The notes: generated by a model from the letters alone, not told the origin. A stretch of DNA of 64,000 bases from Streptomyces cavernae (GCF_004023625.1 NZ_RPDJ01000031.1:104851-168850); one strand, 5' to 3'. Shown: positions 9,052 to 18,040, counted from the first letter of the stretch. Made by a program: numbers and translations.

Positions 9052-9092
9052 GGTCCGCCGCGCCCAACAGCTCCCGTTCGGCGCGGCGGACC
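9052..9092. terminator. Bidirectional terminator hairpin
   Basis: A perfect 13-bp stem (GGTCCGCCGCGCC at 9052-9064, GGCGCGGCGGACC at 9080-9092) with a 15-nt loop lies between the convergent SsgD-like and GPP34 genes, 68 and 48 bp from their ends. Confidence 0.75.
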
Positions 9093-9139
9093 AGGGCGTG
9101 CGCGACGGCGGCCTTCCGGGCGGAGGGGCCGAAAGTGCC

Positions 9140-9820
9140 TCAGGACCCCGTTGTCGTGCTGGTGATGGACGACGTCGTGACGGCGACGATCACCGCCGAG
9201 CGCACCTCCTGGATCACCCGCTTCAGGGCCGGAGCCGCAGCCCCGCCGCGCTCGCTGAGCTGGTCGATCCGCTCCTTGTGGCGCTTGCGCTCCTTGGCCG
9301 GGACGAGCGTGCGCAGCTCCGCCGCCGCGGCGAGGGCGACGAGGACCGCGTCCCGGTCGGAGACCTCCGCGACCGGCACCGGCCCCTCCAGCACCAGCCG
9401 CGCCTGCTTCCTCAGCTCGTCCACGACGGCCGGACGCTGCACCTCGTACTCCACCGACGGGAACAGTCCGAGGACCCGTTTCTTCTCCGCCCGCACATAA
9501 CCGCTCGCGGCCAGCTGCGCCCGCACGGCGTCCAGGGTGACCCGGGCCCGAAGCGTCACCCAGGTCTTCCACCTGCGTGGCCGGGACTCCCGCACGAGTT
9601 CGAGCAGTCCGTCGAGGGCGAGATCACCGGTGCGGGCGTCGGGGTCGACCGGTTCGGCGATGCCGTCGTCGTCGACGAGGAGTCCGCGCTGGGCCAGTTC
9701 GGTCAGGGCACCGGCCCGCACCAGGTGGTGGATGTGGGCGGCGCCGGTGACCTTGCCGCTGCCGGTGTCCCACGACAGCAGGTAAAGACGGGCGGGGAGC
9801 GAGAGCGGGTCTCCTGGCAC
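9140..9820 (-). CDS. GPP34 (Golgi phosphoprotein 3-like) family protein
   Basis: 226 aa. The family start LPARLYLLSWDTGSGKV and the helical AGALTELAQRGLL block are typical of the GPP34 proteins that are numerous in actinomycetes. The C-terminus is a Thr/Ser-rich tail. The eukaryotic relatives bind phosphatidylinositol-4-phosphate; the bacterial role is unknown. Starts at the ATG at 9820, with its promoter in the gap shared with the ABC-F gene. Confidence 0.85.
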   Translation of the reverse strand: MPGDPLSLPARLYLLSWDTGSGKVTGAAHIHHLVRAGALTELAQRGLLVDDDGIAEPVDPDARTGDLALDGLLELVRESRPRRWKTWVTLRARVTLDAVRAQLAASGYVRAEKKRVLGLFPSVEYEVQRPAVVDELRKQARLVLEGPVPVAEVSDRDAVLVALAAAAELRTLVPAKERKRHKERIDQLSERGGAAAPALKRVIQEVRSAVIVAVTTSSITSTTTGS

Positions 9821-9861
9821 CTGGCCTCCTGATCGCGGTCGGGCACGGTCACGTTAATGCG

Positions 9862-9891
9862 TTGACAGCCTTTCCGGGCCCCTCCTACGGT
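9862..9891 (+). promoter_or_regulatory. Sigma-70-type promoter for the ABC-F gene
   Basis: TTGACA at 9862-9867 and TACGGT at 9886-9891 are separated by 18 bp and point at the ABC-F gene. The start codon is 295 bp further on, so transcription from here would give an unusually long leader. Within it, GGAGAAGG (9917-9924) is followed by TTG-CTC-TAC-TGA at 9928-9939, a possible three-codon leader peptide. Confidence 0.5.
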
Positions 9892-10129
9892 GTACGAGGT
9901 CCTGTTGCCGTCGATTGGAGAAGGACGTTGCTCTACTGAGGTCCTGAGACACCGCTTCCCGCAGTCGTGCCGTTCATGGCAGCTGCGCGCGTGTCGGCGA
10001 CCTCGGTTCTCGAGCCGTCCCTCCCGGTGCTTCCCGGTACCTTCCGTGCCTCTCGGCGCCATCCGGTTCTGCCGGTGCCTTCCGGCTCCTTCGGTGCCTT
10101 CCGGATCAGGGTCCTCAGCCTTCCTCGCC

Positions 10130-10181
10130 CCTCGCGGTGTCTCTCACGAGTTGCCCTTGCCCACTCCGAGCAACCGCGAGG
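10130..10181 (+). promoter_or_regulatory. Hairpin that would mask the ABC-F ribosome binding site
   Basis: CCTCGCGG (10130-10137) pairs perfectly with CCGCGAGG (10174-10181). The second arm contains CGAGG, the only Shine-Dalgarno-like sequence ahead of the ATG at 10186. Closed, the stem would hide the ribosome site; upstream pyrimidine-rich repeats (CGGTGCCTTCCGG twice in 10070-10105) offer alternative pairings. This is consistent with attenuation, common for ABC-F resistance genes, but is inference. Confidence 0.4.
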
Positions 10182-10185
10182 CCCC

Positions 10186-11874
10186 ATGTCATCCACATCC
10201 TCTTCGTCTTCCTCGTCCTCTTCGTCGTCCTGGCCGCCTTCGTCGCCTTCTTCCACGTCCATCGCAGTCACCTCCCTGTCCTTCGCCTGGCCGGACGGCA
10301 CCGTCGTCTTCGACGGGTTGCAGGTCGCCTTCGGCTCCGGCAGGACCGGGCTCGTCGGCGTCAACGGGTCGGGCAAATCCACCCTGTTAAGGCTCGTCGC
10401 CGGGGAACTCACCCCCTCCGACGGCACCGTCCGGGTGGCGGGCGAGATCGGGTACCTGCCGCAGAACGTCACGCTCGACACCACGCTGCGGGTCGACCAG
10501 GTGCTCGGCATCGACGCCGCGCGGGCGGCGCTGCACGCCATCGAGTCGGGCGACACCGCCGAGGAACACTTCACGGCGATCGGCGACGACTGGGACGTGG
10601 AGGAGCGCGCGCTGGCCACCCTCGGCCAGCTCGGGCTCGGCCACATCGGCCTCGACCGCACCATCGGCGAGGTCTCGGGCGGCGAGTCGGTGCTGCTGCG
10701 GCTGGCCGCACTGCTGCTGAGCCGGCCCGACGTCCTGCTGCTGGACGAGCCCACCAACAACCTGGACCTGTACGCGCGGCGGCGGCTGTACCAGGCCGTG
10801 TCGTCGTGGTCGGGCGTCCTGGTGGTGGTCAGCCACGACCGTGAACTGCTGGACCTGGTCGACCAGATCGCCGACCTGCACTCCGGGGAGGTGACCTGGT
10901 ACGGCGGCAACTTCTCCGCCTACGAGGAGGCGCTCGCCGTCGAGCAGGAGGCGGCGACGCGCATGGTGCGGGTCGCGGAGGCCGATCTGAAGAAGCAGAA
11001 ACGCGAACTGATGGACGCCCAGGTCAAGTTGGCCCGCCGCAAGCGGTACGGGCAGAAGATGTGGGACAGCAAGCGCGAACCGAAGATCGTCATGGGGGCG
11101 CGCAAACGCGCGGCCCAGGAGTCCGCGGGCAAGCACCGGATCATGCACGAGGAGAAGCTCGCCGAGGCCAGGGAGCGGCTCGACGAGGCGGTGGACGCGG
11201 TGCGTGACGACGACGAGATCCGGATCGACCTGCCGTACACGGCGGTGCCGCCCGGGCGGAACGTCCTCACCCTGAGCGCGCTGGAACTCCGTTACGGGGC
11301 ACGCGTGGGTGGCGAGTTCGATCTGCGCGGCCCGGAACGAATCGCGCTGGTCGGGCGCAACGGTGCGGGCAAGACCACACTGCTGCGGACGATCGCGGGA
11401 GAGCTGCGGCCGGTGTCCGGTGAGGCGATCGCGCACGTCCCGCTGCGCTTCCTGCCGCAGCGACTCGACGTTCTCGACGACGAGCTGACGGTCGCCGAGA
11501 ACGTGGCACGGTTCGCGCCGGGCGCCACCAACAACCGGGTCCGGGCCCGGTTGGCGCGCTTCCTCTTCCGGGGGGCACGGGCCGACCAGCGGGCGGCGAC
11601 CCTGTCCGGTGGCGAACGCTTCCGGGCCGCGCTCGCGGCGCTCATGCTGGCCGAGCCGGCACCGCAGCTGCTCATGCTCGACGAGCCGACGAACAACCTC
11701 GACATGGCGAGCGTGCGACAGCTCACCTCCGCCCTGGAGTCGTACGAGGGCGCGCTGATCGTGGCCAGCCACGACCTGCGGTTCCTGGAGTCCATCGGAA
11801 TCACCCGGTGGCTGATGCTGGACGGGGAACTGAAGGAGACCACGACGGAGGCCGTCGGGTATCCCGAAGACTAG
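10186..11874 (+). CDS. ABC-F family ATPase (ribosomal protection type), TTA-containing
   Basis: 562 aa with two ABC domains in one chain and no membrane segments. Domain 1: Walker A GVNGSGKSTLLRL, signature VSGGE, Walker B LLLDEPTNNLD. Domain 2: GRNGAGKTTLLRT, LSGGER, LMLDEPTNNLD. The linker near residues 250-330 is rich in Lys/Arg/Glu, as expected for the arm that enters the ribosome. The first ~30 residues are a serine run with no counterpart in the family, so a later start is possible. Codon 68, inside Walker A, is TTA (10387-10389), making translation dependent on the bldA tRNA. The stop codon is the first TAG of a dispersed repeat. Resistance to a ribosome-targeting drug is likely but unproven. 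Confidence 0.9.
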   Translation: MSSTSSSSSSSSSSSWPPSSPSSTSIAVTSLSFAWPDGTVVFDGLQVAFGSGRTGLVGVNGSGKSTLLRLVAGELTPSDGTVRVAGEIGYLPQNVTLDTTLRVDQVLGIDAARAALHAIESGDTAEEHFTAIGDDWDVEERALATLGQLGLGHIGLDRTIGEVSGGESVLLRLAALLLSRPDVLLLDEPTNNLDLYARRRLYQAVSSWSGVLVVVSHDRELLDLVDQIADLHSGEVTWYGGNFSAYEEALAVEQEAATRMVRVAEADLKKQKRELMDAQVKLARRKRYGQKMWDSKREPKIVMGARKRAAQESAGKHRIMHEEKLAEARERLDEAVDAVRDDDEIRIDLPYTAVPPGRNVLTLSALELRYGARVGGEFDLRGPERIALVGRNGAGKTTLLRTIAGELRPVSGEAIAHVPLRFLPQRLDVLDDELTVAENVARFAPGATNNRVRARLARFLFRGARADQRAATLSGGERFRAALAALMLAEPAPQLLMLDEPTNNLDMASVRQLTSALESYEGALIVASHDLRFLESIGITRWLMLDGELKETTTEAVGYPED

Positions 11875-11995
11875 TGCCGCGGCAGGCAACGTTTGCCCGT
11901 CAAGGAGCGGCGTCATGGGCGTCCCCCGGCTCGAAGAGCTTGGGGGACTGCCGGCCGGAAGTCCTTGTACTGGATGTACTTGGGCTTTCGACCGG
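11871..11995 (+). repeat. Dispersed hairpin element, copy A
   Basis: Begins CTAGTGCCGCGGCAGGCAAC at 11871, where TAG is the stop codon of the ABC-F gene, and ends in a 45-bp imperfect palindrome (11951-11995, arms CCGGCCGGAAG / CTTTCGACCGG). Copy B at 18884-18988 lies in inverted orientation and shares both parts: the 45-bp hairpin differs at three positions and the first 20 bp at two. The ~60-80 bp between them is not conserved. Confidence 0.8.
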
Positions 11996-12060
11996 TGCGG
12001 CGTCTCCTCGGTGACCTGCGCCAAGAGGCGGCCTGGGGGCTTTTGCGTCGTCGGGGGTGC

Positions 12061-12075
12061 GCTGCATGATGCAGC
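12061..12075. promoter_or_regulatory. GCTGCAT/ATGCAGC palindrome before the DDAH gene
   Basis: GCTGCATGATGCAGC is a perfect 15-bp palindrome 40 bp before the GTG start of the dimethylarginase gene. The TGCAT/ATGCA half-sites resemble actinomycete ARG boxes, and arginine control would fit the gene, but the match is short. Confidence 0.35.
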
Positions 12076-12114
12076 CACGCCCTACGACACCCCGCCCGAG
12101 ACGGAGCCCGACAC

Positions 12115-12891
12115 GTGCCCAGCAAGAAGGCCCTCATCCGCCGCCCCGGCCCCCGTCTGGCCGAGGGCCTCGTCACCCACATCGCCCGCGAACCGGTCGA
12201 CGTCGAACTCGCCGGGGAGCAGTGGGAGGCGTATGCCGAGGCGCTGGCCGCCCACGGCTGGGAGACCGTGGAGGTCGAGCCTGCCGACGACTGCCCGGAC
12301 TCCGTGTTCGTCGAGGACACGGTGGTGATGTTCCGCAACGTCGCCCTCATCACCCGGCCGGGGGCCGCCTCCCGCCGCGACGAGATCTCCGGCGTCGAGC
12401 AGGCCGTCGCCCGCCTCGGCTGCTCGGTCAACTGGGTGTGGGAGCCGGGCACCCTGGACGGCGGTGACGTGCTGAAGATCGGCGACACGCTGTACGTGGG
12501 CCGCGGCGGCCGGACCAACGCCGCTGGGGTGCAGCAGCTGCGCCAGACCTTCGAACCGCTGGGTGCCCGGGTCGTCGCCGTGCCCGTGAGCAAGGTGCTG
12601 CACCTGAAGTCGGCGGTCACGGCGCTGCCGGACGGCACCGTCATCGGGCACGAGCCGATGGTGGACACCCCGTCGCTGTTCCCGCGCTTCCTGAACGTCC
12701 CCGAGGAGTCCGGTGCGCATGTCGTCCTGCTCGGCGGGGGCAAGCTGCTGATGGCGGCCAGTGCGCCGAAGACGGCCGAGTTCCTCGCGGACCTCGGGCA
12801 CGAACCCGTACTGGTCGACATCAGTGAGTTCGAGAAGCTCGAGGGCTGTGTGACGTGCCTCTCGGTGCGGCTGCGGGAACTGTACGGCTGA
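12115..12891 (+). CDS. ddaH: N(G),N(G)-dimethylarginine dimethylaminohydrolase
   Basis: 258 aa from a GTG at 12115. It would hydrolyse methylated arginines (or arginine) to citrulline and an amine. Seen in order: SVFVEDTVVMFRNVALITRPG, the substrate-binding loop TLDGGDVLKIGDTLYVGRGGRT, the catalytic His in the VLHLKSAVTALPDGTVIGH block, and the C-terminal nucleophile Cys in EGCVTCLSVRL. All parts of the amidinotransferase-fold active site are present. It stands alone between the dispersed repeat and the desaturase. Confidence 0.9.
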   Translation: MPSKKALIRRPGPRLAEGLVTHIAREPVDVELAGEQWEAYAEALAAHGWETVEVEPADDCPDSVFVEDTVVMFRNVALITRPGAASRRDEISGVEQAVARLGCSVNWVWEPGTLDGGDVLKIGDTLYVGRGGRTNAAGVQQLRQTFEPLGARVVAVPVSKVLHLKSAVTALPDGTVIGHEPMVDTPSLFPRFLNVPEESGAHVVLLGGGKLLMAASAPKTAEFLADLGHEPVLVDISEFEKLEGCVTCLSVRLRELYG

Positions 12892-13003
12892 ACGGGCGGC
12901 TCGCTCGCTCGTTCGGCCCGCCACCTGGGCGTCTGTAGGCTGACGGGGTACGGAGGGACGTAGCTTCGAACTCGCTGATCAGCGCTCCTTATGGCGCGCT
13001 TAA

Positions 13004-13047
13004 CCTACGGATTCGTAACCTACGGATTCGTAGCCTACGATTCCGTA
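13004..13047. promoter_or_regulatory. Three operator-like repeats upstream of the desaturase
   Basis: CCTACGGATTCGTA occurs at 13004-13017 and 13019-13032, and the variant CCTACGATTCCGTA at 13034-13047, with a strict 15-bp period. Each contains a TACG/CGTA inverted repeat. The last ends 37 bp before the desaturase start, so bound protein would overlap the promoter. TetR-type regulators of fatty-acid desaturation bind sites of this kind; no regulator gene is adjacent. Confidence 0.65.
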
Positions 13048-13084
13048 AGTTGCGAATCGAATTCTTCGTCCCCCAGGAGCCCCA

Positions 13085-14062
13085 GTGACGATCACCTCCG
13101 CCCACCTCGGCAGCCCGTCGAACACCTGGACCGACGCCCGGCTGCTGTACGCGCTGGAGGAAGTTGTCGAGAAAGAACTGAATCGCCATCTGCAGGTGGC
13201 GAAGGACTGGATGCCGCACGAGTACGTGCCCTGGGGCGACGGCCGCAACTTCCCCGCCTTCTTCGAGGACGGCGAGGCCTGGGACAAGGAGCAGTCCAAG
13301 GTCACCGAGCTCGGCCGGATCGCGCTCGTCGTCAACCTCCTCACCGAGGACAACCTGCCCAGCTACCACCACGAGATCGCCACGCTCTTCGGCCGCGACG
13401 GCGCCTGGGGGACCTGGGTGCACCGCTGGACGGCCGAGGAGGGCCGGCACGGCATCGTCATGCGTGACTACCTGCTCGCCTCCCGGGCCGTCGACCCGGA
13501 CAAGCTGGAGCAGTTCCGCATGGCCCACATGAGCGAGGGCTTCGAGTCCGACAACCGGCACTCGATGCTGCACTCGGTCGCGTACGTCGCCTTCCAGGAA
13601 CTGGCCACCCGGGTGTCGCACCGCAACACCGGCCACCAGTCCGGCGACCCGGTCTGCGACCGGATGCTGGCGCGCATCGCGACCGACGAGAACCTGCACA
13701 TGGTCTTCTACCGGAACCTACTGAAGGCCGCGTTCGAGCTCGCGCCCGACCTGACGATGCAGGCCGTGCGCGATGTGATCGTCAACTTCCGGATGCCCGG
13801 GCACGGCATGCCCGGTTTCGAGCGGGCCGCCGCGCAGATGGCGATCGGCGAGGTCTACAACATGCGCATCCACCACGACGACGTGCTCCAGCCGGTGCTG
13901 CGGTTCCTGAAGGTCATGGACATCGACGGGCTGGGCACCGACGGGCAGCGCGCCCAGGAGGAGCTGGGTCTGTTCATGGGCGGACTGGATGCCGAGGCCG
14001 CGAAGTTCGACGAGAAGCTCGCCGCGCGCAAGGCGCGGATGGCCGCCCGCGCCGCGTCGTAA
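13085..14062 (+). CDS. desA: Acyl-[acyl-carrier-protein] desaturase (soluble di-iron, DesA-like)
   Basis: 325 aa from the GTG at 13085, preceded by AGGAG. It introduces a double bond into ACP-bound acyl chains. Di-iron ligand motifs are intact: LTEDNLPSYHHE near residue 90, WTAEEGRHG near 120, and DENLHMVFYRN near 200. The C-terminal acidic tail is usual. The triple 15-bp repeat immediately upstream suggests dedicated repression. It is monocistronic: the next gene is convergent. Confidence 0.93.
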   Translation: MTITSAHLGSPSNTWTDARLLYALEEVVEKELNRHLQVAKDWMPHEYVPWGDGRNFPAFFEDGEAWDKEQSKVTELGRIALVVNLLTEDNLPSYHHEIATLFGRDGAWGTWVHRWTAEEGRHGIVMRDYLLASRAVDPDKLEQFRMAHMSEGFESDNRHSMLHSVAYVAFQELATRVSHRNTGHQSGDPVCDRMLARIATDENLHMVFYRNLLKAAFELAPDLTMQAVRDVIVNFRMPGHGMPGFERAAAQMAIGEVYNMRIHHDDVLQPVLRFLKVMDIDGLGTDGQRAQEELGLFMGGLDAEAAKFDEKLAARKARMAARAAS

Positions 14063-14137
14063 CCGGGCGGAGCCCTTCGGGGTCCTTGCCCCGCAGGCCG
14101 GTCCGACCGGATGGGGCCGGGGGTCGGCCCTCCGCGC

Positions 14138-14159
14138 CCCGGCGGCTCCCGCCGCCGGG
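14138..14159. terminator. Terminator hairpin between convergent genes
   Basis: CCCGGCGGC (14138-14146) and GCCGCCGGG (14151-14159) pair over 9 bp with a 4-nt loop, 75 bp beyond the desaturase stop and 58 bp beyond the stop of the convergent HEAT-like gene. Confidence 0.65.
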
Positions 14160-14216
14160 ACAGCCGTGTGCAGCGGGGCCCCGCGAGCCGTCCGCCGAGT
14201 CCCGACCCCGTCGTGT

Positions 14217-17200
14217 TCACTCGAACGCCGTCGTCCGGGCCAGCGCGGCATCCCTGACGTCGGGTGCCCGGTGGCGGCGCAGGGACCGGAGTTGTTCACG
14301 CCAGGGTGCCGACCAGCCGGTGCGTTGGCCGAGAGCGTCGGTGAGGGCCGCCGCGAGCAGGCCCTCCGCGAAGCCGCCGTGCTCGGTGAGACGGTGCACG
14401 GTCGGCAGCAGGGCGTCGGGGTCCCCTTGGCGGGTCTGCCGCTGCATCCGCGCGCTCAGCGCCCGCGCGATCGAACCCGTCAGTGCGGGCCGTCCGTCGG
14501 TGAGGACGGCGAGCCGGTCCAGTGCGGTATCCACCGCGTGCGGCTCGGAGTCGAGGTCGAGGTGGCCTGCGAGCAAGGCGGCGGCCTGCGGTACGAACGC
14601 GTCGTAGCGCGCGAGCACCTCACCCGCGGCGAGCGCGGCGGCCCGGACGGGACCCGGGGCGCTCCAGGCCCGAAGGCCCAGCAGTTCGACGAGGTGTTCG
14701 ACGCGGCGGCGGGCCGGGCGGTCCCGCCGCTCCTCGGCGTCGGGTCCCTCCTCCGCCTCCGCCAGTTCCGTCAGCGCCTGCTCCAGGCCCCGCACCCCGT
14801 GCGCCGCCCCGACGGCGGCCGTCACCAGACCGTCGGCCGCGGCCCGCCAGGTCTCGCGGTTCGTCAGGTCCGTGGTCGCCCCGGCGAGCACCAGCGGGGC
14901 GTCCGGGGACCACGGGGTCCAGTCGGCCAGGGCCTCGAAGGCGAGCGTCGCGGTCTGTGGGTCGTCGGTGTCGGACGCCTCCCGCACGAGACGGGCGTAG
15001 CGCTCGCGGTACGGCTCCGCCAGGTCGAGCGGCTGGGTACGCAGCACCGCCGTGCGCAGCACCGGTTCGCCGCGGGCCGCGTCGCGCAGCAGTGTCCAGG
15101 CCCGGTCGTCGGCGAGCAGGGCGCCCGCGGCGGTGACACAGGCGGCGCGGACGTCCCGGTGCGCGTCGGCGTACACCTCGGCTAGCAGTTCCGCGGCCTG
15201 CGGCACGGGCAGGCGCGCCGCGGCCAGCCGGGCGGCCTCCTTACGGCCGGTGACCTTGGCGCCCGGCGCGAGCAACACCTCCCGCAACTGCCCCGCCAGC
15301 ACCGACGGCGGCACGTGCAGGGACGCATGGGTGGCCGCGTACACCGCGACCCGGGCGCGATCGCCACCGGCGTGCGCGAGCAGCTCCGGCACGACGTCAC
15401 CGGGCCGGTCGATGCGGGCGAGCGCGACGAGGGCCGCCTCGGCGAGCACCACGTTCGGCGCGTCGGCCCACCTGCGGATCAGTTCCGGGCCGCCGGACGG
15501 TACGACGGCGGCGCGCGCGATCGCCGTGGCGCGGGTGTGGTCCGGCAGCCCGGCGTCGGCGGCGGTCTCGGTCAGCTGCCGCAGCACGGCCCGCTGCTGG
15601 CGGGGAGCCCAGCGCCGTACGTACCCGTCGACGGGCACGTACCAGGGGCTGCCCTTGGTGAGGAACCGGCCGTACGGCGGGGTGTCGGCGAGCAGCACGT
15701 CGAGCAGGTCGGTGCGGCGCCGGGTGACGGTGGCGCACACCGCGGAGAGCGCCCCGGCGGAGGCGTCCTGGGCGAGGATGCGGGCGACACGTTCGTCCCG
15801 GGTGGCGGGCGGCTCCAGCCAGAGCTCCACCGCGCGGTGCACGGTGGTGTCGTTGCCGTAGCGGATCGCCTGCCACAGCAGTTCCTGTAGCTCCGCCATG
15901 CCCGCGGCACGCCGTCCGACGGCCCGGGCGAGCGCGAACGTCAGACTGTAGTCGGCCTTTTCGGCGCCGGCCTCGATCCACGGCCGCAGCGCCTCGTACA
16001 CCTGGTGCTCCTGGCCGCGGCGCAGGGTCCGGTCGAGCCGGCCGAGGTCGGCGCCGCCGGTACTGCCGGAGATCCGGACCAGGGTGCGCAGCGCCCAGTT
16101 GACCAACTCCCGGCTCCTGCCCGCCGCGTGCTCGCGCAGCACGGACAACGCGAGCCGGCTGAGCTCCTGTCGGGTCCACGGCGACGAGTCCCGCGCCTCG
16201 ACGGCGTCGGCGGCTATCCGGTCCAGGTGCGGCTCGGCGTCCTCGGTGAACAGGGCGGGGTGGGTGTCGGCGAGCGCGTGCAGGGCGGGCGCACGCACCG
16301 GGTCCTGTTCGTTGCGCAGCCGCGCCATGTCCTCCAACACCGCGGTGACGGCGTCCGGTCGACCGGAGCGCGCGGCGTTGCGGATCAGCAGTGGCCAGGC
16401 CTCGGCCCGGTCGTCGGCGAGCGGGCGGCGGGTCGCTTCGACGAGCCGGTCGCGCACCTCGGTGACGGGCAGGAAGGACTCGGCTAGCAGGACGGTGCTC
16501 CACAGCGATCCGCGCTCGCGGGCCGCGTCGGCCATCCGGCGGGCCTCCTCGGCGACGCAACTGCGCGGCAGTGCTTCGAGGATGACGGAGTCGACGTCCG
16601 TGTGGGCATCGCCGCGGCCTTGGATCGACGCCGTGTAGAAGGCGTGCCGCTCCGCGGGCGGCAACGCTTTGACGAATTGCGCGAGATGATCGCTCCGCTC
16701 GGCCAGCATCCCGCCCAGCGGGGCGAGTTCCGCGGCGCCGGAGCGGACGAGCCTGCGCAGTGCCGTGGGGCGCGGGAACCAGCGCCCCAGGTCGTAGACG
16801 CCGTCGAGCATCATCCGGAGCACCTGGGCGGGCGCCACGTTCGCGAACGTCCCCAGGTGCGGCACCAGTTCGTGCGGCAGCTCGGTCGGCCCTCGGCGTT
16901 CCACCAGTTCCAGTACGCGGAGGGGATCAGCATGCACGGTCACCTCGACGGCCCGCGCGTACCGCCGCCACCAGGTCTCGCGCAACGACTCGGGCAGCCC
17001 GGTCAACTCCCCTTCGACCACGTCGAGCAGGGCCCCGGGGTGCCGCTTGCCGAGGGGCTGCCAGCCCCGTACGGCGTGGAACAGCTCCGGAAGCAGCCGG
17101 GCCACGGTCAGCGAGGAACAGCCCGGCAGCAGCCGGGCCGCCTGCGTGTCGCCCCAGTCGGCGCGCACTGTGTCGACGAGCCGGTCCGCGAGTGCCTTGC

Positions 17201-17564
17201 GTCGTCCGCGGGCGACGGCCTCCAGCAGGTCCCGGCGTACGGCTTCGGACGCGTCGACGAGCGCTGACGCATAGACGTCGTCGGGTACCTGGAGGCTGTC
17301 GGCGACACGCAGTGCGTGCCTGCGTACGAACGAGTCGGGATCGGCGATGTGCCCTGCGATCCAGTCGGTGTCACGGCCGGCCGCCGCCGCGACGACGGCG
17401 ATTCCGCGTTCAGAGGGGCCCCGCACGTCGAGTTCGTCCAGGACCGGCCGCAGCTCGGTGGATTCCCGCGCCCAGGAGACGAGTTCGCGCATGCGCCGGC
17501 TGTAGGGAAGCGGATCGAGGGCGTTGAGCAGAGCCTCGGCCTGTTGCTGGGGGGTGCTGAGCAT
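14217..17564 (-). CDS. Large HEAT-repeat-like protein, function unknown
   Basis: 1115 aa from the ATG at 17564; the open frame continues far upstream but that part is GC-repeat DNA. The whole protein is alternating short amphipathic helices with recurring patterns such as VRRDLLEAVARGR, ARVAVYAATHASLHV and DVRAACVTAAGALLADDRAW, the mark of an alpha-solenoid. No catalytic motif, signal peptide or membrane segment is seen. Likely a cytoplasmic scaffold. It is transcribed alone, starting beside a 730-bp repeat-rich region. Confidence 0.8.
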   Translation of the reverse strand: MLSTPQQQAEALLNALDPLPYSRRMRELVSWARESTELRPVLDELDVRGPSERGIAVVAAAAGRDTDWIAGHIADPDSFVRRHALRVADSLQVPDDVYASALVDASEAVRRDLLEAVARGRRKALADRLVDTVRADWGDTQAARLLPGCSSLTVARLLPELFHAVRGWQPLGKRHPGALLDVVEGELTGLPESLRETWWRRYARAVEVTVHADPLRVLELVERRGPTELPHELVPHLGTFANVAPAQVLRMMLDGVYDLGRWFPRPTALRRLVRSGAAELAPLGGMLAERSDHLAQFVKALPPAERHAFYTASIQGRGDAHTDVDSVILEALPRSCVAEEARRMADAARERGSLWSTVLLAESFLPVTEVRDRLVEATRRPLADDRAEAWPLLIRNAARSGRPDAVTAVLEDMARLRNEQDPVRAPALHALADTHPALFTEDAEPHLDRIAADAVEARDSSPWTRQELSRLALSVLREHAAGRSRELVNWALRTLVRISGSTGGADLGRLDRTLRRGQEHQVYEALRPWIEAGAEKADYSLTFALARAVGRRAAGMAELQELLWQAIRYGNDTTVHRAVELWLEPPATRDERVARILAQDASAGALSAVCATVTRRRTDLLDVLLADTPPYGRFLTKGSPWYVPVDGYVRRWAPRQQRAVLRQLTETAADAGLPDHTRATAIARAAVVPSGGPELIRRWADAPNVVLAEAALVALARIDRPGDVVPELLAHAGGDRARVAVYAATHASLHVPPSVLAGQLREVLLAPGAKVTGRKEAARLAAARLPVPQAAELLAEVYADAHRDVRAACVTAAGALLADDRAWTLLRDAARGEPVLRTAVLRTQPLDLAEPYRERYARLVREASDTDDPQTATLAFEALADWTPWSPDAPLVLAGATTDLTNRETWRAAADGLVTAAVGAAHGVRGLEQALTELAEAEEGPDAEERRDRPARRRVEHLVELLGLRAWSAPGPVRAAALAAGEVLARYDAFVPQAAALLAGHLDLDSEPHAVDTALDRLAVLTDGRPALTGSIARALSARMQRQTRQGDPDALLPTVHRLTEHGGFAEGLLAAALTDALGQRTGWSAPWREQLRSLRRHRAPDVRDAALARTTAFE

Positions 17565-17785
17565 GAGGGGGATTGTGCCTGCCGGGGCCGGGGCGCCGTA
17601 CCGATTTTCCCGATGCCCGCCACCGACGACGGCGGTGTGCAGCGGGGGGTGTGCGGCTGGCGGCGTGCTGCGGGAGGGGTCCGGCGGGCGCCCGGACCCG
17701 GGGAGCCCGGACCGGGCGTGCTGCGGAGGCGCCCGGCGGGCACCCGCACATGCGGCGCCTGGGACCTGCGCGGGCGGACCCTGCG

Positions 17786-17889
17786 GCGGCGAGCCCTGCG
17801 CGGGCGGCCTGTCGCGGAAGGTGCCCGGCAGGCGCCCGGCCCCGTTGGGCCCCCGAACCAGGCGGGCGTGCTGCGGAGTCGCCCGGCGA
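17786..17889. repeat. 104-bp perfect direct repeat, copy 1
   Basis: Base-for-base identical to 17937-18040, 151 bp downstream. It starts GCGGCGAGCCCTGCGCGGGC and ends TGCGGAGTCGCCCGGCGA. Weaker third copies are traceable before 17786 and after 18110. Confidence 0.95.
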
Positions 17890-17936
17890 GCGCCCGGATC
17901 TGCGGCGCCCGGACCTCTGCGGCGGGCGGGCCCTGC

Positions 17937-18040
17937 GCGGCGAGCCCTGCGCGGGCGGCCTGTCGCGGAAGGTGCCCGGCAGGCGCCCGGCCCCGTTGGG
18001 CCCCCGAACCAGGCGGGCGTGCTGCGGAGTCGCCCGGCGA
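17937..18040. repeat. 104-bp perfect direct repeat, copy 2
   Basis: Identical to 17786-17889. Perfect identity over 104 bp, flanked by only degenerate copies, points to recent duplication or gene conversion. Confidence 0.95.

Noticed and set aside
10387..12078. 563-aa minus-strand frame opposite the ABC-F gene
   Set aside because: Antisense of a clear two-domain ATPase.
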